NCBI RefSeq assembly: GCF_000774145.1
Contig: NZ_KN322986.1
Span: 668,949 to 732,948, forward strand
DNA length: 64,000 bases
Direction: 5' to 3'
Origin: Pseudomonas mediterranea CFBP 5447
Lineage (GTDB): Bacteria > Pseudomonadota > Gammaproteobacteria > Pseudomonadales > Pseudomonadaceae
The stretch's first letter is position 1. Each line of letters begins with the position of its first letter. Positions 17,223-27,950 of this stretch are shown one piece after another. Position numbers and translations under genes: made by a program. Under the pieces are notes generated by a model. That model made no database searches. It was given only the letters and a program-made list of their open reading frames with translations, and was not told the origin of the DNA.

Positions 17223-18225
17223 GGCGCACACCGCGCCGAGCGATACCCGTGTCCGGGACGAGAACAAGCCCAAGTCACGCTGGAGCCGCTGGAAAAGACC
17301 GCTGACCCTGGCGTTCTTCCTGCTGCTGATCGTGCTGTTCACCACCCTGGCCCGGCGCATCGACTGGTCAGAGGTGTTCGACACACTGGCGGATTTCAAG
17401 GTACGGACCCTGGTCATCGCCGCCACGCTGACCCTCGTCAGTTTCATTACCTATGCCTGCTTTGACCTGATCGGGCGCACTTACATCCGCCAGAAACTGG
17501 GTTGGCGGCAGATCTTGCCCGTGGGGGTGATCAGCTACGCCTTCAACCTCAACCTCAGCGCCTGGGTCGGTGGCATTGCCATGCGCTATCGGCTGTATTC
17601 CCGCCTGGGGGTGAGCAACGGCAATATCGCCAAGATCCTCGGCCTGAGCCTGGCCACCAATTGGTTCGGCTACATGACCCTGGCCGGGGCGGTATTCAGC
17701 AGCGGCCTGGTGACGATGCCGCCGGGCTGGAAACTGAGCAGCGATGCCTTGCAGGGTGTGGGCGCGCTGTTGCTGCTGGCAAGTGCCGGTTACCTGCTGG
17801 CCTGCCGGTTTTCCAAGCGTCGTGCCTGGACGATCCGCGGCATGGAAATCAACCTGCCCTCGCTGCGCATGGCGGTGCTGCAACTGGCCCTGGGGGCGCT
17901 GAACTGGTCGTTGATGGCGGCGGTGATCTTTACCTTGCTGCCCAGCAAACTGGAGTACCCGGTGGTGCTCGGCGTATTGCTGATCAGCAGCATTGCCGGG
18001 GTCATCACCCATATTCCGGCGGGGCTCGGCGTGCTGGAAGCGGTGTTCATCGCGCTGCTGCAACACGATGCGTCACGGGGCAGCCTGCTGGCGGGGTTGA
18101 TTGCCTATCGGGCGATCTACTTCATCCTGCCGTTGCTGGTCACGGTGGTGATGTACCTGGTGATCGAGGCGAAGGCCAAGGCGTTGCGGATCAAGCCTGG
18201 GCTCAAGAAGCCCGAGCATAAATGA
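17209..18225 (+). CDS. YbhN-like integral membrane protein (lysylphosphatidylglycerol synthase TM-like family)
   Basis: 338 aa with a basic cytoplasmic N-terminus (KSRWSRWKRP) and about eight hydrophobic segments. The first is LTLAFFLLLIVLFTTL near residue 30. The conserved region SYAFNLNLSAWVGGIAMRYRLYSRLGVS is typical of the UPF0104/LPG-synthase membrane family, as is GVITHIPAGLGVLEAVFIALL. E. coli YbhN is genetically tied to phospholipid movement in the envelope. The last gene of the operon; a REP doublet follows. Confidence 0.87.
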   Translation: MNHSEAHTAPSDTRVRDENKPKSRWSRWKRPLTLAFFLLLIVLFTTLARRIDWSEVFDTLADFKVRTLVIAATLTLVSFITYACFDLIGRTYIRQKLGWRQILPVGVISYAFNLNLSAWVGGIAMRYRLYSRLGVSNGNIAKILGLSLATNWFGYMTLAGAVFSSGLVTMPPGWKLSSDALQGVGALLLLASAGYLLACRFSKRRAWTIRGMEINLPSLRMAVLQLALGALNWSLMAAVIFTLLPSKLEYPVVLGVLLISSIAGVITHIPAGLGVLEAVFIALLQHDASRGSLLAGLIAYRAIYFILPLLVTVVMYLVIEAKAKALRIKPGLKKPEHK

Positions 18226-18240
18226 TCATCGTCTGATTTG

Positions 18241-18318
18241 GCGCTATCGCGAGCAGGCTCGCTCCCACAGGGGGGGAATACGAGCCTATGTGGGAGCGAG
18301 CCTGCTCGCGATAGCGCC
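18241..18318. repeat. REP doublet (inverted pair)
   Basis: GCTATCGCGAGCAGGCTCGC at 18243 and GTGGGAGCGAGCCTGCTCGC ending near 18309 form an almost perfect inverted pair between the convergent ybhN-like and hydrolase genes. Confidence 0.92.
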
Positions 18319-18334
18319 CCCATGGACAACGAGT

Positions 18335-19093
18335 CTACCGCTCCTGAATGATGCTCAACCGCTCTCCCACCACCATTTCCGTGATCCAGTCCACCAGGAT
18401 CGAGGTGTAGGCCTGCTGTGAGATGGGGTCGCTCAAGGCATGGTCGGCGCCATCGATGATTCGATGGGTCAACGAATGGGTCTGCTGGCACGCGGCGCGG
18501 TAGCTCATGATGGTGGCATGGGGCACGTGATCGTCGGTTTCCGATTCCACCAACAATACATCGCCGGTGAACTGCGAACAGGCGTGCAGTGCGCGGTTGG
18601 TATCGGCGTGTACCAGGGTACTGCGATAATCCAGCAGGTCGCTTTTGTCCAGGTCGCGCTTGGGCGTGTGCCATTGCTCGTCGCGGTACAGCGCCGGCAC
18701 CCGCAACGCCAGCCATCGTACCGGGCGCAGCGAGGTCAGAATCGAGGCGAGGTAACCGCCGTAGCTGGTACCGACCACTGCAATCGCCGATGTGTCCAAG
18801 GCGGGATGAGCGAGCAGGCGGTCATAGGCCGCCAGCAGGTCCCGCAAGTTGTCTTCCCGCGTCACCCGGGACAGCGGAATGCCCGCCCCGCCGGTATGGC
18901 CGCGCAAGTCGAAGGTCAGACAGACGCAACCCAGGCCGGCGATGCCCTTGGCCCGCTCCAGGTCACGTTCCTGGCTGCCGCCCCAACCGTGTACGAACAA
19001 CACGCCAGGGACTTTCGACTTGGGGCTCAGGAACGTGCCGTTCATGTGCTCGTCGTCGATCTCTATCTGAATGGTTTCACTTCTAGCCGTCAT
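18335..19093 (-). CDS. Alpha/beta hydrolase (dienelactone hydrolase/acyl-peptidase-like fold)
   Basis: 252 aa. Core motifs: VLFVHGWGGSQ (oxyanion strand), FDLRGHTGG, nucleophile elbow GTSYGG with Ser near 112, acid in ESETDDHVP, and His in DGADHALSDP. There is no signal peptide. The ATG lies inside the end of the DUF3182 gene (11-nt overlap), so the two are coupled. The substrate is unknown; being paired with DUF3182 is the only clue. Confidence 0.85.
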   Translation of the reverse strand: MTARSETIQIEIDDEHMNGTFLSPKSKVPGVLFVHGWGGSQERDLERAKGIAGLGCVCLTFDLRGHTGGAGIPLSRVTREDNLRDLLAAYDRLLAHPALDTSAIAVVGTSYGGYLASILTSLRPVRWLALRVPALYRDEQWHTPKRDLDKSDLLDYRSTLVHADTNRALHACSQFTGDVLLVESETDDHVPHATIMSYRAACQQTHSLTHRIIDGADHALSDPISQQAYTSILVDWITEMVVGERLSIIQER

Positions 19094-20192
19094 GGGAATG
19101 AACCGTTACATATTTGAGGAGGAAATCACCGTTGTGTGCCGGGCCGCGGTATACTTCCATGGCGCCGGGGGGCAACGGCTGGTCAATGTAGGTTTCCACC
19201 GAGGACACGCGGACCACACTGGTCGAGGGGTCTTGGACGAATATTTGCAGCGCCGCCAGTTCCGCACTGCTGGCCCCGCCCATGCGCCAGGATTGCTCCA
19301 GCACGCCGCCACGGGGCTGGCCGCCGGTGTCGATGCCTTGGGCAATGTCGTAGTTGCGCCGGGAAGCAAAGAAACCGGGATAGGCCTGGTTCGCCGCATC
19401 GTCGAAGACTTGTGCGAGCCGCACCGCTTCGCGCATTTCATCGGGCAACTCGAGCCTGAGCAATTCGATGTAGCCGCCCTGCACGACCAGCAGATCCGAG
19501 CCGCCATACACTTCCAATCCTTGGCTGTCCCGGGTCAGGTGCTGCACACCGCAATAGCTCAGGCTCTTGCCATGGATAGTGCTCTGGCCGACGCTCTGGG
19601 TCCTGACCTCATCGAGGTTCTGCTCCAGCACCACCCCGTCGCGGAACACGGCCTGGGCATCGGGATCAGCGGCGATTTCATCGAACTGTGCAAGGTTCTG
19701 GATAACCCGCTGGTCGCGCCCGGCACAGGCGTGTATCGGCTTGAAGCGGATGGGGCCGGCGTACAACAGATGTTCGGCGGCCAGACGCGCGTCCTTGAGT
19801 GAAAAAACACTCACGCCATCGAGCACCACGCTACGGGCGAGCTTGGCAAACAGCGGCGACCAGCCGATGGGGGCGACGGCATACTTGTTCAGTAGACCGT
19901 GGGTGATGGCCTTGGTGCAGATGAAATCATGCTCGACGTAACCGCCCCACAGATCGTCCGGCCCCGAGACACCCAGTTGCCGCGCGGCTTCCGGGCCGAT
20001 CAGGGTTTGCGTGGGCAGCAGATACAGATCGCGTTCGGCATGCTGCTGGCTGTCATAGCTGCCGCCATATTCAATGCCCAGGATCTGCGCCAACCAACGG
20101 GCCAAGGCACGATTGGTTTCCACTTCATGGCGCGGCGCGTGAGGATTGACCGAATGGGCCACTACGGTTTTGTTGCGATTGACTGGCGTCAT
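19083..20192 (-). CDS. DUF3182 family protein
   Basis: 369 aa. The N-terminal half contains HEVETNRALARWLAQILGIEY and YLLPTQTLIGPEAARQLG. The middle reads GPIRFKPIHACAGRDQRVIQN, which resembles an ATP-grasp-type binding strand (lysine followed by a Gly-rich turn). The end has GVLEQSWRMGGASSAELAAL and SVVRVSSVETY. I recognise it as DUF3182; its function is not described. The ATP-grasp resemblance is my reading and needs structure-level support. The start has only a weak AAGGG site. Confidence 0.78.
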   Translation of the reverse strand: MTPVNRNKTVVAHSVNPHAPRHEVETNRALARWLAQILGIEYGGSYDSQQHAERDLYLLPTQTLIGPEAARQLGVSGPDDLWGGYVEHDFICTKAITHGLLNKYAVAPIGWSPLFAKLARSVVLDGVSVFSLKDARLAAEHLLYAGPIRFKPIHACAGRDQRVIQNLAQFDEIAADPDAQAVFRDGVVLEQNLDEVRTQSVGQSTIHGKSLSYCGVQHLTRDSQGLEVYGGSDLLVVQGGYIELLRLELPDEMREAVRLAQVFDDAANQAYPGFFASRRNYDIAQGIDTGGQPRGGVLEQSWRMGGASSAELAALQIFVQDPSTSVVRVSSVETYIDQPLPPGAMEVYRGPAHNGDFLLKYVTVHSHDG

Positions 20193-20378
20193 GCGTTGCC
20201 CTTTTACCTGCGCTCATGGCTGTGGATAAAAGGGTGCAGAGATCAGGCCAACGGCCTGACGCGGAGCGGACGGTCAAGGAAACGGGCGCTTTGAGAAAGA
20301 TTGATAGCACCGGGCCTGTTTCATTCTGCACGACCCTTGGCGGGCATCCGGCAAATTGCACGATGCTGATACACCCCC

Positions 20379-20476
20379 TGTGGCGAGGGAGCTTGCTCCC
20401 GCTGGGGTGCGAAGCGCCCCCAATAGAATCCCCCCCGACATTCACGCAGCCAGCGGAAGCAGGCTCCTTGCCACAG
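20379..20476. repeat. REP-like inverted pair, second family variant
   Basis: TGTGGCGAGGGAGCTTGCTC at 20379 followed by GCTGGGGTGCGAAGCGCCCC, then an inverted diverged copy (AGCGGAAGCAGGCTCCTTGC then CACAG) ending near 20475. Both TGTGGCGAGGG heads relate it to the 13938 pair, but the loop sequences differ. It occupies about a third of the 290-nt gap 20193-20482. I saw no gene in the rest. Confidence 0.8.
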
Positions 20477-20482
20477 GCTCAA

Positions 20483-21478
20483 CTACTGTTTCGAAACGCC
20501 TGGCGGACTCACCCCGAACTTTGCCCGGTAATCACTCGGCGCCAAGCCGGTGATTTTCTTGAATGTCGCCCGGAAAGCGCCCGGGTCCTGGTAACCCACC
20601 TTCCAGGCAATGTGATCGATGGTGCCGTTGGTGAACTCCAGCATTTCCCGGGCCTTGCCCACTCGCAGGTGCTGGCAGTACTCGGTGGGCTTGAGCCCGG
20701 TGGCGCTACGGAATCTGCGCAGGAAGGTGCGCTCCTCCAGGCCCGCCTGTTCGGCCATCGCAGCCAGGGAGACGTCTACCGCGCCACTACCTTGCAACCA
20801 GTGTTGCACCTTGAGAATCGCCCCGTCGCCATGCGCGAGGATCGGCGCAAAATTGCTGCCGCACTCGCTGGCGCTGTCACTGTGCTCGATGACCAGGAAC
20901 CGCGCCGTGCGAGTCGCGATGCTGGGTCCCAGCAAGCGACTCACCAGCCGCAGCCCCAACTCGGCCCAGGCCATCAGCCCGGCGGTGGTGATCAGGTCGC
21001 CGTCATCGACAATCGGTTTGTCGGCTTCGAGCTTGATCCTCGGATAACGTTCGGCAAAGTTCTTGGCCGACGTCCAGTGGGTGGTGGCGCTCCGCCCATC
21101 GAGCAGGCCGCTTTCAGCCAGCAGGATCGATCCCACGCACACTCCGCCCAACACGGTGCCGCCGGCATGCTGCGCCCGTAGCCAATCCATCAGTGCCTGG
21201 CAGACAAGCCCGTCGCTGAAACCGGCGATGGAAGGCGGAATCAACAACGCAACCAACCGGCCCGCAGTGCCGGTTTCACTGTCGAACACCCGCTGCGGCA
21301 CCTCTTCTTGCGCTGCCCGCCAATGGCTCACCCGCAGCCGTGGCAACTGTGCGCCACCCTGCTCGGCCGCGATCCGCTCCGCGACGGCAAACAGATCGGT
21401 CAAACCGTGCACCGCCGCCAGTTGTGCACCGGGGTAAATCAATATCCCCAGCTCGGCGACCGCCCTTTCCTGCGCCAT
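20483..21478 (-). CDS. GlxA-type AraC-family regulator with DJ-1/PfpI domain
   Basis: 331 aa. The N-terminal DJ-1/PfpI domain (about 1-190) shows LGILIYPGAQLAAVHGLTDL and a GGVCVGS elbow cysteine. The C-terminal AraC domain (about 225-320) holds two helix-turn-helix units (SLAAMAEQAGLEERTFLRRF and IDHIAWKVGYQDPGAFRATF). Start at 21478 with GAGGG 10 nt upstream; frames further upstream lack a ribosome site. It is divergent from the isochorismatase-like gene across 95 nt, so it probably regulates that gene. Confidence 0.87.
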   Translation of the reverse strand: MAQERAVAELGILIYPGAQLAAVHGLTDLFAVAERIAAEQGGAQLPRLRVSHWRAAQEEVPQRVFDSETGTAGRLVALLIPPSIAGFSDGLVCQALMDWLRAQHAGGTVLGGVCVGSILLAESGLLDGRSATTHWTSAKNFAERYPRIKLEADKPIVDDGDLITTAGLMAWAELGLRLVSRLLGPSIATRTARFLVIEHSDSASECGSNFAPILAHGDGAILKVQHWLQGSGAVDVSLAAMAEQAGLEERTFLRRFRSATGLKPTEYCQHLRVGKAREMLEFTNGTIDHIAWKVGYQDPGAFRATFKKITGLAPSDYRAKFGVSPPGVSKQ

Positions 21479-21573
21479 TGTCAGTTTTCCCTCGCTTATT
21501 GTCGTTGCGGCCAATCCTCGAACCGGCGGCAAGAGCTGATACTGGCCCCACACACCTTATCGAGGAAGTCACC

Positions 21574-22131
21574 ATGTCCAAGCAAGCGCTCATCGTAGTC
21601 GATATCCAGAATGACTACTTCCCCCAGGGTAAATGGCCACTGAGCGGCGTCGAAGCCGCCGCGGACAACGCCGCCCGCATGATCGCGGCCTTTCGCCAGG
21701 CCGGGGACCAGGTGGTGCACATCCGTCACGAGTTCACGTCCGACGATGCACCCTTCTTCGCCCCGGGCTCCGATGGCGCGAAGCTGCATCCCAAGGTGCT
21801 CAACCAGGCCGATGAACCGGTGGTGCTCAAGCACTTCGTCAATTCATTCCGCGAAACCGAACTGCAATCCTTGCTCGACCATCACGGCATCACTCAACTG
21901 GTCATCGTCGGCAGCATGAGCCACATGTGCGTCGACGGCGTCGCCCGGGCAGCGGCGGACCTGGGCTACGAGGTCACGGTGATCCACGACGCCTGCGCGA
22001 CCCTCGACCTGGAGTTCAACGGCATCGTCGTTCCGGCAGCCCAGGTCCACGCCGCCTTCATGTCGGCGTTGGGGTTTGCTTATGCGAAGGTGGTGAGTAC
22101 GGAGGAGTTTCTGGAGCAGGCGCAGCGTTAA
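21574..22131 (+). CDS. Cysteine hydrolase of the isochorismatase superfamily
   Basis: 185 aa. The catalytic triad pattern is clear: Asp in VVDIQNDYFP, Lys in PVVLKHFVNSF and Cys in SMSHMCVDG. Sizes and motifs match nicotinamidase/isochorismatase-like amidohydrolases; substrate unknown. The start at 21574 follows GAGG at 21562. A divergent GlxA-type regulator is adjacent, and a strong two-way terminator follows. Confidence 0.87.
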   Translation: MSKQALIVVDIQNDYFPQGKWPLSGVEAAADNAARMIAAFRQAGDQVVHIRHEFTSDDAPFFAPGSDGAKLHPKVLNQADEPVVLKHFVNSFRETELQSLLDHHGITQLVIVGSMSHMCVDGVARAAADLGYEVTVIHDACATLDLEFNGIVVPAAQVHAAFMSALGFAYAKVVSTEEFLEQAQR

Positions 22132-22154
22132 GCTGCAAACTGCAAACTGCAAAC

Positions 22155-22189
22155 AAAAAACCGCGCTGGAATTCCAAGCGCGGTTTTTT
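22155..22189. terminator. Bidirectional intrinsic terminator
   Basis: A run of A (22155-22160), stem CCGCGCT / AGCGCGG with loop GGAATTCCA, and a run of T (22184-22189). It can end both the hydrolase transcript (plus) and the ssb transcript (minus). Just before it, GCAAACT is repeated three times in tandem (22136-22153). Confidence 0.92.
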
Positions 22190-22231
22190 GTTTTCAGCTT
22201 GTAGCTTGAAGCCTGAGGCTCCTAGCTGTTG

Positions 22232-22747
22232 TCAGAACGGAATATCATCATCAAAGCTGTCGAAATCCGGAGCCGGTTGCGGTGCGGCCTGTTGTGGGGC
22301 CGCGCGCTCGCGTTGTGGCTGTGGCGCCGATTGCGGACGCGGTGCCTGCTGACGTGGAGCCGACTGCTGGTAGTTATTGCCACCCTGCTGCTGGTCACCC
22401 TGTGGACGACCGCCCAGCAGTTGCATGGTGCCTTGCATGTCGACCACGATTTCAGTGGTGTAGCGCTTGATGCCGTCTTTTTCCCACTCACGCGTCTGCA
22501 GCTTGCCTTCGATGTACACCTGCGAACCCTTGCGCAGGTATTCGCCGGCGATCTCCGCCACTTTGCCGAACATCGACACGCGGTGCCATTCGGTCTTCTC
22601 GACCTTCTGGCCGGTCTGCTTGTCGGTCCACTGTTCACTGGTCGCCAGACTCAGGTTGGTCACGGCGTTGCCGTTAGGCAGGTAGCGAACCTCGGGATCC
22701 TGGCCGCACGTGCCGACCAATATGACTTTGTTAACCCCACGGGCCAT
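22232..22747 (-). CDS. ssb: Single-stranded DNA-binding protein
   Basis: 171 aa. The OB fold covers about 1-112 (MARGVNKVILVGTCGQDPEV, WHRVSMFGKVAEIAGEYL). A Gln/Pro/Arg-rich disordered linker (about 113-160) leads to the acidic tip DDDIPF, which recruits repair and replication partners. Nine bases separate it from the MFS gene, and its AGGAG overlaps that gene's stop codon, so it is at least partly co-transcribed with it. Same order as PA4232-PA4234. Confidence 0.97.
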   Translation of the reverse strand: MARGVNKVILVGTCGQDPEVRYLPNGNAVTNLSLATSEQWTDKQTGQKVEKTEWHRVSMFGKVAEIAGEYLRKGSQVYIEGKLQTREWEKDGIKRYTTEIVVDMQGTMQLLGGRPQGDQQQGGNNYQQSAPRQQAPRPQSAPQPQRERAAPQQAAPQPAPDFDSFDDDIPF

Positions 22748-22756
22748 AACGTTCTC

Positions 22757-24154
22757 CTAGGCTTCGCACGCGCTCGGGGCCGGGTTGTTCACCAGGCGCT
22801 CGAGGGTCGCACGATCCAATAATTCGGTGTCCAGTTTGATATAAACGGCCGCCTCGTCGGCGACCACCACTGCATCGGTTACGCCAACGACGGCCCTGAG
22901 GCGCTCGACCAGGCCTGCTTCGCGCATGGCTTCGGGCGACAACGGCAAGCGCAGGCTCGTCACATACGGCGGTTCGCGCATGGTAACAGCAAAGACCAGC
23001 CAAAGTGCAGCCAGCGCGGCGCATCCCAGGAAGACAACCGACAAACCGCCATGCTGGAACAGCCAGCCACCGAGGATCCCGCCCAACGCCGAACCGAGGA
23101 ACTGACTGGTGGAATAAACCCCCATTGCCGTGCCCTTGCCGCCCGCCGGTGAAACCTTGCTGATCAGCGACGGCAGCGACGCCTCCAGCAGATTGAACGC
23201 GGTGAAGAACACCACCGTGCCGATCACCAGGGCGCGCAGGCTGTCACCGAACTGCCAGAAGAATAGCTCAGTGAGCATCAACGTCACGACGGCGCCGAGC
23301 AGAACTCGTTTCATTTTGCGTCGCTTCTCGCCATAGATGATGAACGGGATCATGGCGAAGAACGAAATCAGCAGCGCAGTCAGGTAGACCCACCAGTGCT
23401 GCTCCTTGGGCAACCCGGCCTTCTCCACCAGGGCCAAGGGCAAGGCGACGAAACTGGACATCAGCATGGCGTGGAGCACGAAGATGCCCAGGTCAAGGCG
23501 CAACAGGTCCGGGTGCTTGAGCGTCGGGATCAACGCCTGGCTCGCCACGCCGGACTCACGGTGCTGCAGCGGCCCGGTGGAACGGGGCACCATGAACGCC
23601 ACGATCAGGATACCCACCAGCGCCATGCCACCGGTCGCCAGGAACAGGCCCGACAAGCCGAAGGCACGGGTCAGCAAGGGGCCGACGACCATGGCGACGG
23701 CGAACGACAGCCCGATGGTCATGCCGATCATGGCCATGGCCTTGGTCCGGTGCTGTTCGCGGGTCAGATCCGAGAGCAAGGCCATGACCGCGGCGGAAAT
23801 TGCCCCCGCGCCTTGCAGGATCCGTCCGGCAATCACGCCCCAGATCGAGTCGGCGTTGGCCGCCAGCACACTGCCGAGGGCAAAAACCACCAGCCCCAGG
23901 TAGATCACCGGACGACGACCGATGCGATCGGAAATGATTCCGAACGGGATCTGGAAAATGGCCTGGGTCAGGCCGTAGGCGCCAATCGCCAACCCGATCA
24001 GGGCCGGCGTCGCGCCCGCCAGGTCCATGCCATAGGTCGCCAGCACCGGCAACACCATGAACATGCCCAGCATACGGAAGGCGAACACCAGGGCCAGACC
24101 GCTTGCCGCCCGGGTCTCGCCGCCGCTCATGCGCTCGCTGTGGGGATCGTGCAT
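22757..24154 (-). CDS. MFS transporter with C-terminal ferredoxin-like domain, YajR-like
   Basis: 465 aa. Twelve hydrophobic segments fill about 1-390. Motif A is GIISDRIGRRPVIYLGL between segments 2 and 3. A soluble tail of about 70 residues follows (LRLPLSPEAMREAGLVERL, then VVGVTDAVVVADEAAVYIKL), a beta-alpha-beta pattern like the YAM domain of E. coli YajR. The substrate is not known. GAGG lies 9 nt upstream of the ATG. It is divergent from uvrA. Confidence 0.85.
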   Translation of the reverse strand: MHDPHSERMSGGETRAASGLALVFAFRMLGMFMVLPVLATYGMDLAGATPALIGLAIGAYGLTQAIFQIPFGIISDRIGRRPVIYLGLVVFALGSVLAANADSIWGVIAGRILQGAGAISAAVMALLSDLTREQHRTKAMAMIGMTIGLSFAVAMVVGPLLTRAFGLSGLFLATGGMALVGILIVAFMVPRSTGPLQHRESGVASQALIPTLKHPDLLRLDLGIFVLHAMLMSSFVALPLALVEKAGLPKEQHWWVYLTALLISFFAMIPFIIYGEKRRKMKRVLLGAVVTLMLTELFFWQFGDSLRALVIGTVVFFTAFNLLEASLPSLISKVSPAGGKGTAMGVYSTSQFLGSALGGILGGWLFQHGGLSVVFLGCAALAALWLVFAVTMREPPYVTSLRLPLSPEAMREAGLVERLRAVVGVTDAVVVADEAAVYIKLDTELLDRATLERLVNNPAPSACEA

Positions 24155-24270
24155 GGAAAAACCTCATCTGAACCGGCGGCGATTCTACCAGTCCCATCGA
24201 TTGAGGGGGTATATCGCGACTGTTTGACGCGCAGTCTTCATGTATGGCTGTGATCGCACGCTCAATAGTG

Positions 24271-24299
24271 TTTATCCATCCAGTATTTGCCCGTATACT
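24271..24299 (+). promoter_or_regulatory. Candidate uvrA promoter
   Basis: TATACT at 24294-24299 is a good -10 element. The -35 position at 17-nt spacing holds a weak TTTATC (24271-24276). No CTG-N10-CAG LexA box was found between the divergent MFS and uvrA genes. Confidence 0.45.
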
Positions 24300-24333
24300 C
24301 CTACGTTTTCGACGCCCGCCGAGCGAGGCCATT

Positions 24334-27168
<2,835 letters not shown>

Positions 27169-27184
27169 TCCATTCCCGAGCGTG

Positions 27185-27222
27185 AAAAAGCCCCTGTCAT
27201 CTCATCGATGGCAGGGGCTTTT
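27185..27222 (+). terminator. uvrA intrinsic terminator
   Basis: Stem AGCCCCTGTCAT / ATGGCAGGGGCT (one G-T pair) with loop CTCATCG, flanked by A5 and T4. It lies 17 nt after the uvrA stop. Confidence 0.9.
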
Positions 27223-27230
27223 GCTTCTCT

Positions 27231-27316
27231 GTGGGAGCGAGCCTGCTCGCGATAGCGGTGTGTCAGTTGGCATCCATGTAACGATCAATCGCTATCGCGA
27301 GCAGGCTCGCTCCCAC
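27231..27316. repeat. REP doublet (inverted pair)
   Basis: GTGGGAGCGAGCCTGCTCGC at 27231 and the inverse GCTATCGCGAGCAGGCTCGC then TCCCAC to 27316, between the convergent uvrA terminator and ferritin gene. It is the last REP before the 34-kb ribosomal block. Confidence 0.92.
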
Positions 27317-27327
27317 CATTATCTCGA

Positions 27328-27792
27328 TCAGAACTGCGACTGCAGGTAATTCTCCAACCCGATCAACTTGATCAGACCCAACTGCTTCTCGAGCCAGTAG
27401 GTATGGTCTTCCTCGGTGTCATTGAGTTGTACACGCAGGATTTCGCGGGTGACATAGTCATTGTGCTGTTCGCACAGCTCGATCCCCTTGCACAACGCAG
27501 CCCGGACCTTGTACTCCAGGCGCAGATCGGCAGCGAGCATGTCGGGTACGGTGGTGCCGATGTCCAGGTCGTCCGGGCGCATGCGCGGCGTACCTTCGAG
27601 CATCAGGATCCGGCGCATCAAGGCATCGGCATGCTGTGCTTCTTCTTCCATTTCATGGTTGATACGTTCGTAGAGCTCGGTAAAACCCCAATCCTCGTAC
27701 ATCCGTGAATGGATGAAATATTGATCACGGGCTGCCAGTTCGCCTGTCAGCAGCGTGTTGAGGTAATCGATTACGTCCGGGTGACCTTGCAT
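27328..27792 (-). CDS. bfrA: Bacterial ferritin annotated as bacterioferritin A, haem ligand missing (FtnA/BfrA)
   Basis: 154 aa. The four-helix bundle carries diiron ligands Glu18, Glu51, His54, Glu93, Glu127 and His130. The position of the bacterioferritin haem ligand Met52 is alanine (EEAQHAD). This agrees with the P. aeruginosa PA4235 product, which was shown to be a ferritin without haem. The ATG at 27792 is preferred over a longer frame whose extra 15 residues do not belong to the family. It lies next to katA, as in PAO1. Confidence 0.93.
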   Translation of the reverse strand: MQGHPDVIDYLNTLLTGELAARDQYFIHSRMYEDWGFTELYERINHEMEEEAQHADALMRRILMLEGTPRMRPDDLDIGTTVPDMLAADLRLEYKVRAALCKGIELCEQHNDYVTREILRVQLNDTEEDHTYWLEKQLGLIKLIGLENYLQSQF

Positions 27793-27910
27793 CGCCCTAC
27801 ATCTCCACAAGCCTTGAAAGACTCTAGTTTGAACCAAGCTGATCGCCAGGTCACGGTGCTATCGCAATAAAAGCGAAGAAAATCCGAGAAAACAAGGTTA
27901 AATAACGCAA

Positions 27911-27934
27911 AAACCGCCCTAATGAGGGCGGTTC
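27911..27934 (-). terminator. katA intrinsic terminator
   Basis: Hairpin AACCGCCCT / AGGGCGGTT with loop AATG lies 17 nt beyond the katA stop. On the minus strand a GGTTTTTGC run follows it. The remaining bases to 27793 form the ferritin promoter region; no strong consensus element seen. Confidence 0.85.
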
Positions 27935-27950
27935 TGCTTCTCGTTTAGAC

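Noticed and set aside
24221..24237. Possible LexA box between the MFS gene and uvrA (CTGTTTGACGCGCAG)
   Set aside because: The CTG and CAG are 9 nt apart rather than 10 and the inner sequence is not TATATA-like.
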